A DNA stretch of 64,000 bases. Origin: Trichomonas vaginalis G3. Its lineage: Eukaryota; Parabasalia; Trichomonadida; Trichomonadidae. The notes beneath the pieces were generated by a model. The model did no database searches. It was not told the DNA's origin and saw only the letters and a program-made list of their open reading frames with translations. This document shows, in pieces, positions 1 to 10,879 of this stretch; within the stretch, counting starts at the first letter, position 1; every line of letters starts with the position of its first letter. The DNA is taken from assembly GCF_026262505.1 (NCBI RefSeq), contig NC_067205.1, positions 26,107,693-26,171,692 on the forward strand. The letters run 5' to 3'. The translations under genes were made by a program, and so were the position numbers.

Positions 1-145
1 TGACGAAGAGAGAATCGTCTGATCGTCAAGTTTATTTTGTTTTTACCATTTAATTGTTTCCATAAACGCTCCATGTCGAACATAATTGACGAAGAGAGAA
101 TCGTCTGATCGTCAAGTTTATTTTGTTTTTACCATTTAATTGTTG
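1..145. repeat. Direct duplication, about 58 bp, period 86
   Basis: A block starting tgacgaagagagaatcgtct at position 1 recurs at 87 and runs to 145, with a 28-bp spacer between copies. It lies just downstream of the minus-strand gene ending at 185. It may be part of the Polinton A end region or a simple local duplication. Confidence 0.8.
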
Positions 146-184
146 TAAAATATCCATATGAAGACTAACCAAAAATAAATTTTC

Positions 185-658
185 TTATAAAGCTTCAGGG
201 TCTATTTCTTCAATCATTTCACTTCCTTCGTCAATGTCAATAGAAGCTTCTTCAACCTTTGGTAAGAATTTCTGTATAACATCTTTGTTCGTTATTGTCT
301 TCAGAGATGAAGGATAATATTTCACAGATGTTTCACCTTTCTTATATTCTTTCTGTTCGGAAAGATTTAAAGCATTACTGAAGAAGTCAACGTTAGAGTT
401 CTTTATGACAGTATAATGAGTATCTTTGACATTCACGAAGAAACTCTTTTGTTTCAAAACTACTGCTAACTCTTGTGAAGTATAACGTTTGCGGTCAATG
501 ACGATAGCTAATGGTCTGACATACTGACCAAACTTAGATTCTTTCACAAACTTCTTGTTAAAGATAACATTAACATTTGAAGCATTATTGAACTCATTCT
601 TGATGGCAGTAGCGAGAGCATTGTATGAAAAGAACTTGCAATCTTGCATGTGTTTCAT
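185..658 (-). CDS. Small acidic-tailed protein of Polinton A (SSB-like tail?)
   Basis: A 157-residue open frame with ATG at 658, preceded by an AT-rich leader containing a TATTTTTAT stretch similar to that before other Polinton genes here. No family recognised with certainty. The last 20 residues are strongly acidic and end EEIDPEAL. The same kind of tail (IDIDPEMF) ends the unrelated-looking protein at 58,614-59,048 in Polinton B. Acidic tails with a hydrophobic end are typical of phage-type single-stranded-DNA-binding proteins, and the gene sits next to and divergent from the polymerase, so such a role is a reasonable guess only. Confidence 0.6.
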   Translation of the reverse strand: MKHMQDCKFFSYNALATAIKNEFNNASNVNVIFNKKFVKESKFGQYVRPLAIVIDRKRYTSQELAVVLKQKSFFVNVKDTHYTVIKNSNVDFFSNALNLSEQKEYKKGETSVKYYPSSLKTITNKDVIQKFLPKVEEASIDIDEGSEMIEEIDPEAL

Positions 659-747
659 TAAAATAAAAATATTAAATTATTTTGAAAAATAACTTAAAAA
701 AATCTAATCTAATTTTTTCAAAAAATATTTTTTATTTCCTACTAAAG

Positions 748-3700
748 ATGTATCGGAAGTTGTCTAAGTTAGAACACTCGGAAATAAAACAACTTCTTAC
801 AGAAGCTAACATAGATGTTGCAAAACATTACGCGACAAACAAAAAAGCACTCGCTGACATCCTCAATGACTATAATGGTGCAATAAGTTATGATAGAATT
901 CATGAGTTCATAAAGCCGCAACGCGGCGAGGACGAAGTCCATGCAAGAGCATTTCCTTTAAATGACGTTGCTATTGACTTATATCATAGACGTTCAGTAC
1001 CTCATGAAGTAAGAAGAGAAATGTTTGACATAACAAATGCAAACGTTGGTGAAACAAGAAGAAGAGACGACACACTGAAACAACAGAGAAGAGAGATGTT
1101 TAAGAGCGCTATAGAACAAGTTCGCAAAGCTAACGATGTCCTTCGTTCCATTGACGACAAACCAAAAGAAGGTGAGAGATGGTTAAAGAAAGATGAAGAG
1201 AATAGGAAGAGGAATGTTAAGACAGGCAATAGACTCATTGACTTTAACATCGAAGCTTTAGATGAACCAAACAGAGACTACTTACACAAACATTTCGGTA
1301 AGGTTTTCATGAGACTCTTAGAGAAGATTAAAATAAACTCCCAACAGAGATGGATGGTATGTTATAAACTTGGTGGAAAGTATGAATGTTCTACGTTAAA
1401 CCTCAATAATATTGGAACATTACTACATCAGCTCTTGAAGGAGAACTTTATATCAGAGATAGAAGCAAATGCTGCAGGTATTGTTGAAATGCACTATGAC
1501 TTCTTCTTGACAAGCATAAAGAATCTTACTGAAATAAAGATGTATGATTTAACAGAATATGAAGGCTTAACGATGTCAGATGTAAAGAAAGGCAAACCAA
1601 AAAAGAGACCATATAGAGATGAAAGCACATTAACAAATGACCAGAAAGCCATTTTGGAAGCTCTTAAGCAAACAGGAAACCCAGCACTTATAGAAAGCTT
1701 TTGGAAAGATAATGGTGAAAAGAAGTTTTATAAGAAGAGAAGCGGTCAGTTCTGGAAGTATCTTTGCACATTACCTATAAATCTTGAACGCTACCAAATC
1801 TTCAATGAACTGAACAAAAGAACTGCAACACTTATGACAGAAGATAACTGCTTCGTTTATGCTTGCATTCAGGCTGGAGTAAATGAAGAAACTATTGACC
1901 ACATGAGAGAAGTCATTCGTGTTAGAGACTTTCCTCAAAGTAAAGTACAAGAAATTTCTGACGCAACAGGTATAGCATTTAATGTTACCATTGGTTACTC
2001 CAATGACTCATGACATAATGAAATAAAGAGATACATACCAAAAGAATGTAAAACTATTCGAACTATTGACTTACTTCTTGTTGAAGACCATTACATGCTA
2101 AATGAAAGATTACCTATGACAACATATTTCATTCGCAACTATATAGAAATCTTGAAGGAGTGTGGTGGAATGAACATTGAGAAACAGATGAAGATTTATA
2201 CAAAGAGAGAGAACAAATATGTAGTTCGTTATGATAGAACAACACCGTTATGGGATGTTATGAAAACATTGTGTGGGTGCAAATATTTTGAACCTATTTC
2301 TTATGGAGAACTTTTCACATATACGACTGACTTATATAAACAGAACCTTGCACCATTTAAAGATTTGACATATGCTTCAAAGTATTGTGTACAACTGAAG
2401 AAGAAAGCCGAGTCAAAAGAAGTAAATAAAAATAAGTGCAAGTTCATTCCTGAGCACATTTTCTTTGCTGACTTTGAGTGCAGTACCGATGGCTTTCATA
2501 AAGCTTTTAACATATGTTACGACAGTGAAGATGGTTCAGTGAGTGAAAGCATTTGGGGTCAGAACTGTGCAACAGAATTTTTGGAGCGACTTCCTGACAA
2601 GAGTTTAATATATTTCCATAACCTCAGTTATGATATAAACTTCATATTAAGACACATGACAGAAGTGAAAGGAACTCCCATCATTAAAGGTTCACGAACA
2701 ATGCAAATAACTGGCTTATATAAAGGAAGGGCAATTATTATAAAAGACTCTTACAGTGTTATAAATAAGAAGCTTAAACTATTTCCTGCTATGTTTAACT
2801 TACAAACAGGACCGAAAGAAGTATTTCCATACAACTACTACAGCAGTGTTTTGTTAGCAAATGACAACAGAACTGGTGTCATTTCTGAAGCATGTAAGTT
2901 TATCCGGGATGCAGATACATTCATGAAAAACATAGATTCCATCAAAGGTTGCAGAATAGATGAGAACCACTTCGACTTAGAAAAATATAGCACATTCTAT
3001 TGCAAACAAGATGTAAGAATTTTAAGAGAAGGTTTTGTTAAGTTCCGCAATGACATATTGAAAGAGTTTGATTTAAACGTATATGACTACGTTAGTATTT
3101 GTTCTATTGCTAACAAATTGTTTGAGAACAGAGTGTACTTCCCGAATGGAAATTTATATGACCTCTCAAATAAACCAAGAATTTATTTCACGCTGTATTC
3201 AAGGTGGAAGATGTATGCTGTCAGATAACATTAAACAAAAGAGCGAAAAGAAACTCATTGCTGATTTCGACGCTGTTTCATTATATCCATCCGCTATAGC
3301 AAGACTTTATACTTTAGAAGGTATTCCAAAGGTTATGAAGAAAGAAATGTTAAGCACAGAGTATCTCATGAGACATTTATTCGACGACGACCAAAAGGAA
3401 CCCATTGGTGAAAAGTTTATGTCTGGCTTCTTTGTTCTCATTAAGATAACAGAGATTGGAATACATAGACACTTTCCTTTAATAGTTTGTGACCCTGAAC
3501 TAAATCCAGAACTTAACGTTCCCAGAAGTTCAAACACTTGCTGTTTAATGTATGTTGACCATATAACATTACAAGACCTCATAAAATATCAAGGTGTCAA
3601 ATGTGAAGTGTTGCAAGGATACTATTACGATGGAAACAGAGATATTAGAATAAGAGATGAAGTAAAGAAGTTGTTTGAGTTAAGGTTAAAGTATAAGAAA

Positions 3701-4524
3701 GAAGGAAATCCTTTGCAAGAAAATATAAAGCTCATTCTGAACAGTATTTATGGCAAAACTATTCTTTCTCCTATTGAGTCAAAAATAACCATAGTAAATG
3801 ACAAAGATGCTATAAGATATGCCATCAGAAACTACAACCATATAGTGAAGTTCGAAGGTTTGGATGGTTCAGATAAAACTATTTTCAAGCTAACGAAAAG
3901 CATTTGCAGACACTTTAACTTCTGTCCACTTGGTGTTAATATCTTATCTATGTCGAAGAGAATAATGTGTGAAGTATTCTGTACTGCTGAAGATATGGGA
4001 CTTCAAATATTTTACCAGGCTGTGATAGCATGCATATTTTCAATGAAGACATACCAAAGCTTGCAGCAGAGTTTAAGAAGAGATACGGTCGCGAACTTAT
4101 AGGAAAGAACCCTGGTCAATTTCATTCTGACTTCGCAGAAATAACACCTGGAAAACAAAGTTTAGCATACAAGTCAATATTTTGTGGAAAGAAGACCTAC
4201 ATAGACTTACTCACGAATGATTTAAATGAAGTTGCATTCCATGCACGTTGTAAAGGTGTAAAACAAGACGTCCTTGCTTTAACAGCTAATGAAATGTTTC
4301 CTGAAGCTATACAATGCTATTACAATGAAGATAAGAACATTCACATACCTGTTGGAACATATGACAAAGACTCTGAGTTCAGTTTAATGAAACTTTACAA
4401 AGCACTTCATGATGGTCAAGAGATTGGATTTGACTTATGTAAGTCTTCTAGTCCTTGCTTTGCTGAAAAGTTTAACTTCTCAATAACGACTAAAACAAGC
4501 TTTATTCGTAAGTTGAAGTTCTGA
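748..4524 (+). pseudogene. DNA polymerase B region of Polinton A (broken)
   Basis: Region coding for the Polinton protein-primed family B DNA polymerase. The first part (about 748-2010) is charged and helical and contains a short stretch, NCFVYACIQAG, resembling an OTU-type cysteine motif (weak). Then come an exonuclease-like motif (FFADFECSTDG), a motif A (DFDAVSLYPS) and a motif B (KLILNSIYG), in the order of viral protein-primed polymerases. Expected role: copying the element from a terminal-protein primer. The region is broken, with about three breaks. It differs strongly from the polymerase of Polinton B at 50,221-52,372. Confidence 0.85.
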
Positions 4525-4735
4525 GGTCATGAATGAGGTCATTTATTTATGTCAGCAATGAGGTCATGAATGAGGTCATTTATTTTTGTCAGCAATGAGG
4601 TCATGAATGAGGTCATGAATGAGGTCATTTATTTTTGTCAGCAATGAGGTCATTTATTTTTGTCAGCAATGAGGTCATTTATTTTTGTCAGCAATGAGGT
4701 CATTTATTTTTGTCAGCAATGAGGTCATTCGTGAT
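4524..4735. repeat. Minisatellite of GAGGTCAT units
   Basis: Tandem array directly after the polymerase region. The basic words are gaggtcatgaat (about 12 bp) and gaggtcatttatttttgtcagcaat (25 bp), alternating irregularly, with five uniform 25-bp units at the right. It lies between the convergent polymerase and minor-capsid genes. Confidence 0.9.
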
Positions 4736-4749
4736 AAAAATAAAACTAG

Positions 4750-5580
4750 CGTAGATTTTACAATACTGCGATGGTAGAGTTTAAGAGTTGTGCTTCAATG
4801 TAGAGACAGTCCTTATGGTCTGGAGGTAAGAACACTGGTGCTTTATGGTCATGAGTGGAGAACATGTCTATCCAAAACTCACGATTGAAGCCAGTTAATT
4901 TATAGTATTTAGGGTTAGGAAGTGGTGAAGTTCTTGTATGACCAATGAACTCATTTTCAACTCCCTTACTTAAGTTTGAATATAATATAGCTTGCTTTCT
5001 ATCCCAATACCTGGAAATCTAATTTCGGAAAATTCATTTTTCTCGGAAGCATTGCATCATAATTGAAAACATTCTTGAAATCATCACTTGGTTCAGAGAT
5101 TTGAAATCTTATACGTAATGGATTTTTTTTCTCTTTAGCGACTTCATTGAATGGTGAGAATACAATGAATTGACAGTCATGAGTTCCATCTTCATTTGGT
5201 ACAAACTCGTAATGAAAAGCTATTAATCTTTCTACAATTCCTTCTTCTTTCAGTTGTGCAAGAAACTCACGTAAAGGTGTAAAGTTTGTACTTCAATGTT
5301 AAACTTCTTTTGAAAATTTTCGTAAATGTAATTATACAGTCTTCTAACGTCGTACTGTTTTTAAAGTATTTGTATATGTGAATGTTTTGGGCGCTTAAAG
5401 ACTGTTCGTCATTTTCTATCTCGACTTGAAGTATAAAGTCAACCTTTCTGAAAGCACGTGTTATATACATAGATGTTATGCCAATGTACTTCTCTTCATT
5501 TATGTTCACAATCCAGTCTGTTGGAAACTTAAACGTTACTCTGTTCCCCTTATTTTGACGTCAGGGTTTCACTACTGAAC
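4750..5580 (-). pseudogene. Minor capsid (penton-like) gene of Polinton A, broken
   Basis: Minus-strand coding region whose last part contains FWIDMFSTHDH and a closing strand IEAQLLNS. This resembles the end of the Polinton B gene at 44,590-45,437 (FQVWFTTDG followed by a YLELSF strand). Both lie near other virion genes. The pattern fits the second capsid protein of Polintons, the single-jelly-roll penton. The identification rests on position, size and the shared C-terminal pattern. A few breaks are present. Confidence 0.5.
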
Positions 5581-5633
5581 GCAACAGATAAAGGTATTTG
5601 TCTATACATTTAATTCGGATAAAAATAAATTTA

Positions 5634-5888
5634 CTCTTTCTTTGCTTCAGCTTCTTTAGCTTTTCTTCAGCTTCTTCTCTAGCTTTCTTCGCCAGCAAAC
5701 GTGGGTTCTTTTGTTTCCAGCTGCTAATGCAGCAAGTTGTTTTTCACTAAGTTTTCTCTTTGGTCTCTCTGGCTTTTGTTCTTGTTTTTGTTCCTCAGTT
5801 CGGATAAAATTTGCTCACGAATTTCTTTCTTCAATGCTTCAACATCTATGACCCCTTGGGTCTTGTCCGTAGGGCTTGTCTGAGTCAT
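5634..5888 (-). pseudogene. Small Lys/Glu-rich protein of Polinton A
   Basis: A minus-strand region starting with ATG at 5888 (MTQTSPTDKTQ) and continuing with a charged helix (DVEALKKEIREQILSEL) and Lys/Ala/Glu-rich sequence. No family recognised. It is divergent from the gene at 5,934 with only a 45-bp gap, so the two may share a promoter region. Probably broken once. Confidence 0.4.
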
Positions 5889-5933
5889 TTGACTGCAGAT
5901 AAAAAACAAAATTAAAACTTTAACCGATGTAAA

Positions 5934-6366
5934 ATGAGCTTGTCAAAATCAGAGCGAGAGTCTATTATATTAAATGACGCAAGAGGAATACAACATCCTT
6001 TCTATTACGTAAGTCAGAGTAAAGATGGTAAAATATACGTAAGAAAAAGAAAGGTTCCATTAGCGAATGCAGAAAGCGACAACATTAAGGTGCATGGCAA
6101 GGGTGAAGTCCACGAAGCCCATATAAAACCTTCTTCAAACTGAAAAGTCAATAGAACCAGAAGAAAAGAAGCCAGATGTACTTTCAATAACGAACCAAGA
6201 GCTTATTGCAAAGTTCGTGAATTTCATTGAAAAACAAACCGAGTCAAAGAATCCTGACCCGCCAGTGAAAGAAGTTGAGACAAAAGAGAATGTACAGTTC
6301 ATTGAAAATGTCAAGAAACAACTTCCACCACGAATGCCAAGAAGAAGAGTGAGAATAATGAAGTAA
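5934..6366 (+). pseudogene. Small basic virion-neighbour protein with KDG-RK motif
   Basis: Plus-strand region just upstream of the major capsid gene. The N-terminal part carries a short motif, FYYVSQSKDGKIYVRKRKVPL-like in outline (aromatic pair, five residues later K-D-G, then R-K and P-L), which is repeated in the proteins at 8,497 and 49,606. The C-terminal part is acidic, then ends in an Arg-rich tail (RMPRRRVRIMK). It could be a small DNA-contacting or capsid-associated protein. About one break. Confidence 0.5.
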
Positions 6367-6393
6367 ATAGATATTTTTATCTGAAGTAAATAC

Positions 6394-7968
6394 ATGCAGA
6401 ACGAACAGCTAAACGAATTTACTCCAGCAGAGCATATTCATCAGATTCGCTCATATTTCGATATCATAGACAATGCAGTTCAAATTGGTGACACTAATAG
6501 AAAATATTCTGACGCAAAGATTCCATCACAACCTGGAACTGCTAAAGATAACACATGGGTAACATTCAATCTCTCACCTCCTGGTGAAAATATGTTGGAC
6601 CTTTACAATACATTCATTACGTATAAAATGGAAGGTCAATTTATTGTAGATAAAGAAATTGGTTCAGGTTCCAATAAAACAAACCCACCAGGATTTTGGA
6701 TTGGTTTCGATGACGCTTTCTATGCAGTTGCTGGATATCAAATCCTTGCAAATGGTCGTATCGTATATTCTCAAGACAACGCAAGAGAAGAAGCATATAT
6801 AACTTCAAACTCACAAACTACCGAACAAATAAAGAAAGTAGATGTTTTCTCAAAGACTCGACATGAAGATGTATGGAGTCATTCGGGAACATGCAGAACA
6901 GGACAAATTGTTAGTGGTCCAATTACAGCAGGAAAATCATTTGATTTTAAGCTTCGTTTAAGAATTCCTGTTAGAAGATTCCTTCCATTAGAAGCTATTC
7001 GATTTATTCCAGCTTTTGCAGGAAACATTCAGCTTAAAGTAAAGTTCAGTAGCGACGCCTTACAATGCACATCTATATCTGTAAATGATATCATTGCTTT
7101 CAATCCAACTCTTAAAGTTGCATTTGCTTCAGATTCAAATCCACCGACAAATAAATTTGTTCCATGGAATGAACCATTCACTATGATAACGAAGGCAGTA
7201 GAAGCTAGTGGAACAGTTACTATTACAACTGTAACCCAGCAACTATTTCGAACAAAGATGGATTTTAATGAATGTTTCATTCATCCAAAGTCATTCTCTT
7301 TAGACCCTAACATTTATACAGAACTTGTAGAACATTATACAAACGAGGCTTTATGTTTTCCTGTTAAAGTTATGGATTGGATTCCTATGGACGGTTCATT
7401 CTCAAAGAATACAGATAGTTCAAGTGCAACATTTACAGCAGCTTATACGCCTATTAATGTTAAAAGTATTTGGGCACTATTTAGAAAGAAAGACAACTAT
7501 TATGTTAATTTTGAGAACCCTAAGTTTAAATATCTTCAGCTTTCCATGGGAGCTTATGGAAATATGCCTGCAGAACCTGAAAAATCATATGGACCTGTAT
7601 TTTATGAAATGGTTGCGAACGCTTGCAATACAAACAATGATATGATAGGATTTAATGAAGATGTTATGAGGTCATTGGTGGATGATGGTAGTGTGGAACA
7701 TAAATGGGATAGCTATGACAACACACATTTCTTATGTGGTTTTCCAACAGAAGTGGACTTTTGCTTCCAGCAAGGTCAAACATCTACTGCTCCAATAACA
7801 TACAAATTGTCTGTTAAAGGACCTATTGAACTAGCAACTGAAAATGTACCAAAGCCACTTATTGGATTTATGAGGGATTGTTGCTTTGCCATTCAGGTGC
7901 GTGCTAATGGCATCCCCATAATAAGATTAGATGACTATAACTTAGCTACGGACGACAGTGAGGAATAA
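6394..7968 (+). CDS. Polinton major capsid protein (double jelly-roll)
   Basis: A 524-residue open frame that looks whole. The N-terminal sequence (IRSYFDIIDNAVQIGD, then a short gap and FNLSPPGENMLDLYNTFI) is the typical opening of Polinton double-jelly-roll major capsid proteins, and the length is usual for the family. Rich in beta-strand and Asn/Thr/Phe, without signal peptide or membrane segment. It would form the hexons of a Polinton virion. The leader has the ATTTTTAT element about 20 bp before the ATG, as in other Polinton virion genes here. The next gene starts 30 bp downstream on the same strand, so a virion-gene cluster is likely. Confidence 0.85.
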   Translation: MQNEQLNEFTPAEHIHQIRSYFDIIDNAVQIGDTNRKYSDAKIPSQPGTAKDNTWVTFNLSPPGENMLDLYNTFITYKMEGQFIVDKEIGSGSNKTNPPGFWIGFDDAFYAVAGYQILANGRIVYSQDNAREEAYITSNSQTTEQIKKVDVFSKTRHEDVWSHSGTCRTGQIVSGPITAGKSFDFKLRLRIPVRRFLPLEAIRFIPAFAGNIQLKVKFSSDALQCTSISVNDIIAFNPTLKVAFASDSNPPTNKFVPWNEPFTMITKAVEASGTVTITTVTQQLFRTKMDFNECFIHPKSFSLDPNIYTELVEHYTNEALCFPVKVMDWIPMDGSFSKNTDSSSATFTAAYTPINVKSIWALFRKKDNYYVNFENPKFKYLQLSMGAYGNMPAEPEKSYGPVFYEMVANACNTNNDMIGFNEDVMRSLVDDGSVEHKWDSYDNTHFLCGFPTEVDFCFQQGQTSTAPITYKLSVKGPIELATENVPKPLIGFMRDCCFAIQVRANGIPIIRLDDYNLATDDSEE

Positions 7969-7998
7969 AGGATGAACGTTTATTTTTAAAGCTTATAA

Positions 7999-8457
7999 AT
8001 GAGTTCTTCATCAAGCTCTCGTGAACCTTCACCATCTATGAAACAAACTTTACCAAACGATTATGGAGCACCTATTGAATATTTCTTACGAGCTGCACAA
8101 TGGCAAAGAGCAGTCTCACCAAGGTTAGGTGTTCCACCAGCTCCTGTCAAAAATAGCATTTGGTCAAGTCCTTATATAAGATATGGTCTCCCACTAGGTT
8201 TGCTAGCTACAGCAGGAGCAGTTATGATGTTGAAAAGAAATAAAGCAAATGTTGTAAATAATACTGAAGTAGCTGAAGTTAAACAAACTCCAACACCTTC
8301 GCCAAAACCAACGCCTTCACAAACAACACCTTCAATGACTCCTGAACCTATGGAAGTACAAACTCCTGTTCAAAAGTCAACTCCTAAACCGACTCCAACA
8401 TTTAAACCAGAACCTACTCCTCAAATAAATCGTAAAACTCCTGCGTTTCCTTACTGA
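7999..8457 (+). CDS. Membrane-anchored Pro/Thr-rich Polinton protein
   Basis: 152 residues. A Ser-rich N-terminus (SSSSSSREPSPS) is followed by a region ending in one clear hydrophobic segment (about residues 57-72, GLPLGLLATAGAVMML), then Lys/Arg and a long Pro/Thr/Gln tail with P-T-P repeats. It directly follows the major capsid gene with a leader of the same type. The layout suggests a minor virion or membrane-active protein. No family recognised. Confidence 0.65.
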   Translation: MSSSSSSREPSPSMKQTLPNDYGAPIEYFLRAAQWQRAVSPRLGVPPAPVKNSIWSSPYIRYGLPLGLLATAGAVMMLKRNKANVVNNTEVAEVKQTPTPSPKPTPSQTTPSMTPEPMEVQTPVQKSTPKPTPTFKPEPTPQINRKTPAFPY

Positions 8458-8496
8458 AAAAATAACGTTATTTTTATTTAATATTAAAATTTTTAT

Positions 8497-8742
8497 TTGA
8501 TTGAAATGACGACTAAAGTCACTGAAGCAATGAAACAAAAGTTTTTGGTAGAATACATTAAATCAGGAACTATTCCAGAAGGTTTTTACATTCATAATAT
8601 GAAGGATGGTAGAGTTCAGTTTAGAAAGATAAAGCAACCATTAGATAAAGAAGGAATTTTGAGAAAGATTAAACTTCATGAGGACAACATTGCTGAACTT
8701 AAGAAGAAGCTAGAAGAGTTGGAGAAAGGAAGAGAGTTATAA
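8497..8742 (+). CDS. Small coiled-coil protein with KDG-RK motif
   Basis: 81 residues with ATG at 8505 (MTTKVTEAMKQ) or slightly upstream. The middle carries a motif (GFYIHNMKDGRVQFRK, then PLDKE) matching the one in the genes at 5,934 and 49,606. The C-terminus is a heptad-rich coiled coil (LHEDNIAELKKKLEELEKG). Last gene of the capsid cluster of Polinton A. Function unknown. Confidence 0.6.
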   Translation: MIEMTTKVTEAMKQKFLVEYIKSGTIPEGFYIHNMKDGRVQFRKIKQPLDKEGILRKIKLHEDNIAELKKKLEELEKGREL

Positions 8743-8805
8743 AGCAATGAATTCAACAGGGTAGAAAACCGGGTGAAAAAAGAGGTGAGATTTCACCTAA
8801 ATTTA

Positions 8806-9097
8806 TTTTTGCATTCAACCCAGGCTGTTGTCAAAATGTCATGTTGTCATCATTTTTAAAAGAAGTTAAATAACCTGGTGACATGGTGACGTGGTGACAC
8901 TTTCAGTTCTTCAAAAATAATTCATAAATGCTGCATTCTCTCCTAAAAATATTTTTGCATTCAACCCAGGCTGTTGTCAAAATGTCATGTTGTCATCATT
9001 TTTAAAAGAAGTTAAATAACCTGGTGACATGGTGACGTGGTGACACCTTCAGTTCTTCAAAAATAATTCATAAATGCTGCATTCTCTCCTAAAAATA
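8806..9097. repeat. Two tandem copies of a 146-bp unit
   Basis: Both copies begin tttttgcattcaacccaggc and end ttctctcctaaaaata. They differ by about one base (cacttt versus cacctt), so the duplication is very recent. Inside each unit a palindrome-like tgtcatgttgtcat and tggtgacatggtgacgtggtgacac recur. Intergenic in Polinton A. Confidence 0.9.
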
Positions 9098-9191
9098 TTT
9101 TTGCGCTATGTTTTCATACGTGTGAGGGTGGTGATATCATTAATTTTTAAGTTTATTTTTATATAAATGACAGAACAAAAATATAACATTT

Positions 9192-9625
9192 CTACTCAGC
9201 AGGAATGAGACCCTTACTGACTATGTATTCGTTTAATGCTTGATGAAAACAATGGTACATATTATCGTATGGGTATACACAACGTCTGTTTCCATCGTCG
9301 TCGTATATGTAGAGCTCAAATCCAGTCCAACCTTCTTTTGTACAATATGTAGCTTTATTTAAGCATGCATTTATGTAGATAAGGCAATTTTCTTCATCGC
9401 TCCAGAAATAATTTTTGTTCTTTGTTGAAATAGTTTTCGTTCCTCTGCGACCATAAGGAATGTATGCAATGAACTTTGCGTCATATGGGATTGTAATATA
9501 TTCAGGTTTCTTTCATCGTCAATGGGTCTGTCTTTGTTAAAATGCATGTTTCTCAGTTTTACTTGAGTTTTGAATAGTTCACGGAAACGTTCTGGGAAAG
9601 AGTCATAGTAAATGTAGTCAGACAT
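9192..9625 (-). pseudogene. Unknown Polinton A protein
   Basis: Minus-strand coding region with ATG at 9625 (MSDYIYYDSFPERFRELF). The distal part reads YCTKEGWTGFELYIYDDDG and ends ALNEYIVSKGLIPAE. Rich in Tyr and acidic residues, no membrane segment. No family recognised. Broken at least once. Confidence 0.4.
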
Positions 9626-9629
9626 GTCT

Positions 9630-9957
9630 TTGTAATGAAATAAAAAATTAAAAAAAATAAAAATAGGGTTATTTTTTATTTAGTGAGGACGGTAGTGAAG
9701 TCATTAGTGAAGTCGTTTATGTGTCAGATGGTTTTGTAAATATTTAAGGTTAAGTTGGTGTTATGGTTGTGTTGTAAAATATACGTTAGTGGTTTTGTAA
9801 AGTGTCAAAACCGTTAAGTGGTGTACGGAGGCGCGCAGTGCCACAGTACACTACTTAGGGATACTAACTATTGAAGAGTCTCCATTATCATTTCCATCTG
9901 AGCTGAGGAACATTAAATATCTTACAAACCCTCTTCCACATCCCCCCCTCAAGACAT
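9630..9957. other. Intergenic DNA with an imperfect hairpin
   Basis: No gene seen. Contains several gtgaagtc/ttttgtaaa words and an 11-bp inverted pair aagtggtgtac (9816) and gtacactactt (9846) around a GC-rich loop (ggaggcgcgcag). This is the only GC-rich spot nearby. Could be a Polinton regulatory or junction sequence. Confidence 0.4.
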
Positions 9958-10722
9958 ATGGTAGAAAGAGCTTTTAGAGAGCTGGGCTTGGCACGTCCAA
10001 GGGGACCCTATCGGCCAAAAGGAAAGACAAGATACTTAGCTGCCTTTCCTAACCAAATATGGCACGTTGATATCCACTTTCTTGGCAAAAAGAGAAGTCA
10101 GATTCTTTATGCTGTGATTGATGACTGCACAAGGCTCATCATAGAATGGCAGCATCTTTCGTCAAAACATGCTAGCCAAACAGTGAAAGTAATTAAGAGA
10201 GCAATAGCCCGTTATGGACCACCACATACAATTTGGTCCGATAATGGCGGCGAGAATAAAGGCGAGTTCCTAAAGGCTATGAGGGTTCGGGGGATCAATA
10301 ATGTATATATTGTCCCCCATTGCCCATACCAAAATGGGAAAATCGAGCGCTTGTGGCCTAACATAGAGAGCAGAGAGTTGTCATGGGCAAAGATTCAACA
10401 ATGGGTTGAGTACTATAATGCTAAACCTCATCTAGCATTACCAACTCATTATGTGAATGGAAAACAAATTCACTATAGCCCATCTGAAATGTGGAAGAAA
10501 CTTCCAATTTGGAAGAGGGGAATGCCGGCAAAATGGATTGTGGATGGAGTCTCTCAAGATTTTCTTCCAGGTTCACTTATGGCCAATGAGATGCCAGAGC
10601 TCCAAGGAATCGAAGAAGATGAATGGGAAAAAGAAGGCGAGGAAGTTGAAGAAGAAGAAAATAAGGCGAATCCGGTTGAAATAGAAGAAGATATAGTAAT
10701 GAAGAAGAAGAATACGAAGTAA
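9958..10722 (+). CDS. rve-fold integrase of Polinton A
   Basis: 254 residues in the available frame. The retroviral/IS3-type integrase core is clear: first Asp in IWHVDIHFLG, second Asp in TIWSDNGGENKG, and Glu in YQNGKIERLWP. A C-terminal acidic tail (EEDEWEKEGEEVEEEE) follows. It catalyses insertion of the element DNA into the host genome. The start at 9958 is the first ATG of the frame; an N-terminal zinc-finger region typical of these integrases is not evident. DNA from the 3' end and beyond (about 10,700-10,876) matches an inverted stretch at 46,470-46,590 in Polinton B. Confidence 0.85.
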   Translation: MVERAFRELGLARPRGPYRPKGKTRYLAAFPNQIWHVDIHFLGKKRSQILYAVIDDCTRLIIEWQHLSSKHASQTVKVIKRAIARYGPPHTIWSDNGGENKGEFLKAMRVRGINNVYIVPHCPYQNGKIERLWPNIESRELSWAKIQQWVEYYNAKPHLALPTHYVNGKQIHYSPSEMWKKLPIWKRGMPAKWIVDGVSQDFLPGSLMANEMPELQGIEEDEWEKEGEEVEEEENKANPVEIEEDIVMKKKNTK

Positions 10723-10879
10723 ATTATGAAGAAGAATATCAAGAAGATTATGAAGACCCTTATGAAGAAGATTATGATGATTCATTTTAATATTACGAAT
10801 AAAATGTCACTTTTTCTATTTTTGACATGTAAAGTTGTCACTTTTCTGTCAAACCGTTTTATCGTTTTCGTATATAACA

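Larger units (their letters stand above)
1..10879. mobile_element. Polinton/Maverick element A (incomplete at both sides)
   Basis: Virus-like Polinton/Maverick DNA element. Parts seen in order: small acidic-tailed protein (-), protein-primed type DNA polymerase B (+), minor-capsid-like gene (-), two small genes, major capsid protein (+), membrane protein (+), small coiled-coil protein (+), unknown gene (-), rve-fold integrase (+). Polymerase, capsid and integrase together define the family. The left end lies outside the window or is not recognisable; the right end is replaced by a MULE at 10,880. The capsid and integrase frames look whole; the polymerase and some small genes are broken, with roughly half a dozen breaks in all. 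With so many long frames still open, the insertion looks young. No terminal inverted repeat could be paired. Confidence 0.85.

Noticed and set aside
4524-4735. CRISPR-like array
   Set aside because: Repeats are directly adjacent without unique spacers and lie in a eukaryotic element; it is a minisatellite.
6135-7280. Minus-strand frames opposite the capsid cluster
   Set aside because: Antisense to well-supported genes and without own start signals.
10805-10876. Promoter with TATATAA box after the Polinton A integrase
   Set aside because: The matching stretch at 46,470-46,590 shows these bases are the convergent gap and the last codons of a fibre gene, not a promoter.
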